Assembly (NCBI GenBank): GCA_947631305.1
Contig: CANRKV010000078.1
Coordinates: forward strand, 1-7,150
Origin: an uncultured Jeotgalicoccus sp.
GTDB lineage: Bacteria; Bacillota; Bacilli; Staphylococcales; Salinicoccaceae
Length of the DNA: 7,150 bases
Direction: 5' to 3'
This document shows positions 5,705 to 7,150 of this stretch, piece after piece. Each line of letters starts with the position of its first letter. Within the stretch, counting starts at the first letter, position 1. The notes under the pieces are model-generated. The model made no database searches. It was not told where the DNA came from and worked only from the letters and a program-made list of their open reading frames with translations. The position numbers and the translations under genes are program-made.

Positions 5705-6665
5705 ACTTAATGCGGATACGCGGATCCACTATACTTAAAATAATATCTGACAGTAATGTACCAATAATTGCGAGCATTCCGTACATTAGAATAAGTACGT
5801 TTGCTACTGAGAAATCACGGATTGAAATTGACTCAAGGAACAGACGTCCCATGCCCGGATAGCCGTATATTGTTTCGATAAACAGCGAGCCGCCTAATAA
5901 TGCAGTGATTTCATAACCGAAGAATGCAGCAATCGGTAAAATTGAGTTTCTAAAAATGTGTCTTGTATAAACTTTGCCTTCTGTTACCCCTTTAGCACGC
6001 GCTAAAGTGATGAAATCTTTTTGTTTTGTTTCAATAATACCGCTCCGTAAGTACTGAACTGTACCGACCAGCCCGATTAAGGCTATTGCAAAACTCGGCA
6101 GTATAAGGTGCTGTATCTTGCTGACTACATATTCAAATGTGCCTGGCGTAACTCCTGCTCCGACTGAGCCCCCTGTCGGGAACCAGCCCAGTGTGTAGCC
6201 AAATACTAACAGTAAAACTAAACCGAAAATAAATGTTGGTGTTGCAAACCCTAAGTATGTGTAACCAGTAATCAGACTGTCGAGCGGTGAGTCGTTCCAT
6301 CTTCCTGAAACAAGACCTAATGGAATACCGATTAAGTATATTAATACCGCTGAGAATAATGACAGCCATACTGTGTTCAGCATTCTGTCGCCGATAACAT
6401 CAAGCACCGGCTGCTGTTTAAAGAATGAGGTACCGAAGTCACCCTGGAGCATTGCAAACATCCAGTCTCTGTACTGGATGTACCATGGATTATTTAAACC
6501 CATCTGCTCACGCAGGCGTTCGATCTGTTCGATTGGCACTGTCGGGTCAATCAGACCGCTTAGAGCATCTCCCGGCATTAAAGAACCAAGGAAGAATACT
6601 AAAATACTTAATAAAATAATTTGCGGAAACGATATAATCAACCGTCTAATAGTAAATTTTAACAT
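5703..6665 (-). CDS. oppB: Oligopeptide ABC transporter permease OppB
   Basis: OppB is the partner permease of OppC in the oligopeptide importer. The 320-residue length is normal for the family. The N-terminus is typical (MLKFTIRRLIISFPQIILLSILVF..., first helix about 9-30), followed by the extracellular segment with MPGD (30-33) and the GDFGTSF motif (75-81). Five more membrane helices lie near 97-120, 130-155, 188-206, 242-262 and 287-308. The EAA-type loop FITLARAKGVTEGKV (218-232) contacts an ATPase subunit, and ETIYGYPGMGRL (264-275) and the C-terminal VDPRIR are family signatures. The ATG is 8 nt after the stop of the OppF-like gene. AAGGGG lies 11 nt upstream, with a nearer AAAGG at 4 nt, both around that stop codon. 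It is part of the F-B-C transcription unit. Family-level assignment is secure; OppB and DppB/AppB permeases are hard to separate by sequence alone, and the neighbouring lactococcal-type OppA favours Opp. Confidence 0.94.
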   Translation of the reverse strand: MLKFTIRRLIISFPQIILLSILVFFLGSLMPGDALSGLIDPTVPIEQIERLREQMGLNNPWYIQYRDWMFAMLQGDFGTSFFKQQPVLDVIGDRMLNTVWLSLFSAVLIYLIGIPLGLVSGRWNDSPLDSLITGYTYLGFATPTFIFGLVLLLVFGYTLGWFPTGGSVGAGVTPGTFEYVVSKIQHLILPSFAIALIGLVGTVQYLRSGIIETKQKDFITLARAKGVTEGKVYTRHIFRNSILPIAAFFGYEITALLGGSLFIETIYGYPGMGRLFLESISIRDFSVANVLILMYGMLAIIGTLLSDIILSIVDPRIRIK

Positions 6666-6673
6666 TCAGCCTT

Positions 6674-7150
6674 TCACCCCTTCTGAGGCAGTGCTGCTTT
6701 ATGTGTCGCCGAAATGTCTATCAGCGGCAACGCTCTGCCATCTTCATCTAAATATTCATGGAAATGCTGATCGTATTCTTCTTTCACCGATTGGCGAATA
6801 TGCAGATTTTCATCGATTTTATCTACGTTTGTATCTGGAATCGCAGCGATTAAACGCTTTGTATACAGGTGCTGAGGATTATTGAAAATGTCCTCTGCTG
6901 TCCCCTCTTCAACGAGACGGCCCTGATACATAATGCCGATATGCTGGCACATGTGACGAACAACCCCTAAGTCATGCGCGATAAACAGCATCGTTAAATC
7001 CAGTTCTTCCTGAATATCCTGCATAAAGTTAAGCACCTGTGCCTGTACCGACACGTCGAGTGCTGAAACCGGCTCATCTGCAATAATCAGCTTCGGATTC
7101 AGAGCAATCGCACGAGCTACGCCGATTCTCTGTCTTTGTCCTCCTGAGAA
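6674..7150 (-). CDS. oppF: Oligopeptide ABC transporter ATP-binding protein, OppF-like (5' part outside the window)
   Basis: Only the last 158 codons are present; the start and Walker A lie beyond the right edge. The fragment opens in the ABC signature FSGGQRQRIGVARAI. It continues through Walker B LIIADEP, the D-loop SALD and the switch histidine in LFIAHDLG, then the oligopeptide-ATPase C-terminal segment (VEEGTAEDIF, LYTKRLIAAIP) and a tail of about 45 residues ending LPQKG. The sequence EPVSALDVSVQAQV is the form usual in OppF/AppF; OppD/AppD generally have EPTTALDVTVQAQ. I therefore infer OppF, which also fits the D-F-B-C-A order of lactococcal operons, where F directly precedes B. Its product would hydrolyse ATP at the cytosolic face with OppD to drive uptake. 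The stop codon is embedded in the oppB ribosome binding region, 8 nt before the oppB start. OppF versus OppD is likely but not proven. Confidence 0.88.
   Translation of the reverse strand, partial: FSGGQRQRIGVARAIALNPKLIIADEPVSALDVSVQAQVLNFMQDIQEELDLTMLFIAHDLGVVRHMCQHIGIMYQGRLVEEGTAEDIFNNPQHLYTKRLIAAIPDTNVDKIDENLHIRQSVKEEYDQHFHEYLDEDGRALPLIDISATHKAALPQKG

Noticed and set aside
6373..6885. 170-codon plus-strand open frame antisense to oppB and the OppF-like gene
   Set aside because: It is fully antisense to two clearly recognisable genes, has no family features and crosses their junction. It is a shadow of the real coding frames, as are the other plus-strand frames at 493-684, 3391-3573, 3957-4157 and 6425-6619 and the minus-strand frame at 6133-6369.

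Overview
The window looks like chromosomal DNA from a low-to-moderate GC Firmicute, most likely a member of the Staphylococcaceae. FabH has the Staphylococcus-type active-site context MDQLAACTGF and a Cys112/His238/Asn268 triad. The GC content appears higher than in Staphylococcus itself, and the lipoprotein is very acidic. Together these suggest a halotolerant relative such as Jeotgalicoccus or Salinicoccus. The genus is an inference from composition and remembered family features, not from a search.

All genes lie on the minus strand, so the transcription order runs from the right edge to the left. The right part is an oligopeptide ABC importer: the C-terminal half of an OppF-like ATPase (cut by the window edge), permease OppB, permease OppC and lipoprotein OppA. 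The first three are packed within 8-13 nt of each other, with Shine-Dalgarno sites overlapping the upstream stop codons. The order F-B-C-A and the OppA sequence type resemble the lactococcal Opp system. OppA is set apart by a 173-nt gap with its own candidate promoter and a leader hairpin, and it ends at a very strong intrinsic terminator (14-bp stem).

Downstream lies the fatty acid initiation/elongation pair fabH-fabF, an independent two-gene operon joined by a TAATG stop/start overlap. The 150 nt between the oppA and fabH coding regions hold the oppA terminator, a fabH promoter and a clear match to the operator of FapR, the malonyl-CoA-responsive repressor of lipid synthesis. The operon ends at an intrinsic terminator just after fabF.

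The left edge (1-178) has no supported gene. It carries three full copies and a partial fourth copy of a 41-bp tandem repeat, each full copy containing a 34-bp imperfect palindrome. This is the least explained element of the window. Apart from it, the content is recognisable housekeeping and transport machinery; I see no sign of a new multi-gene system, mobile element, CRISPR array or RNA gene.
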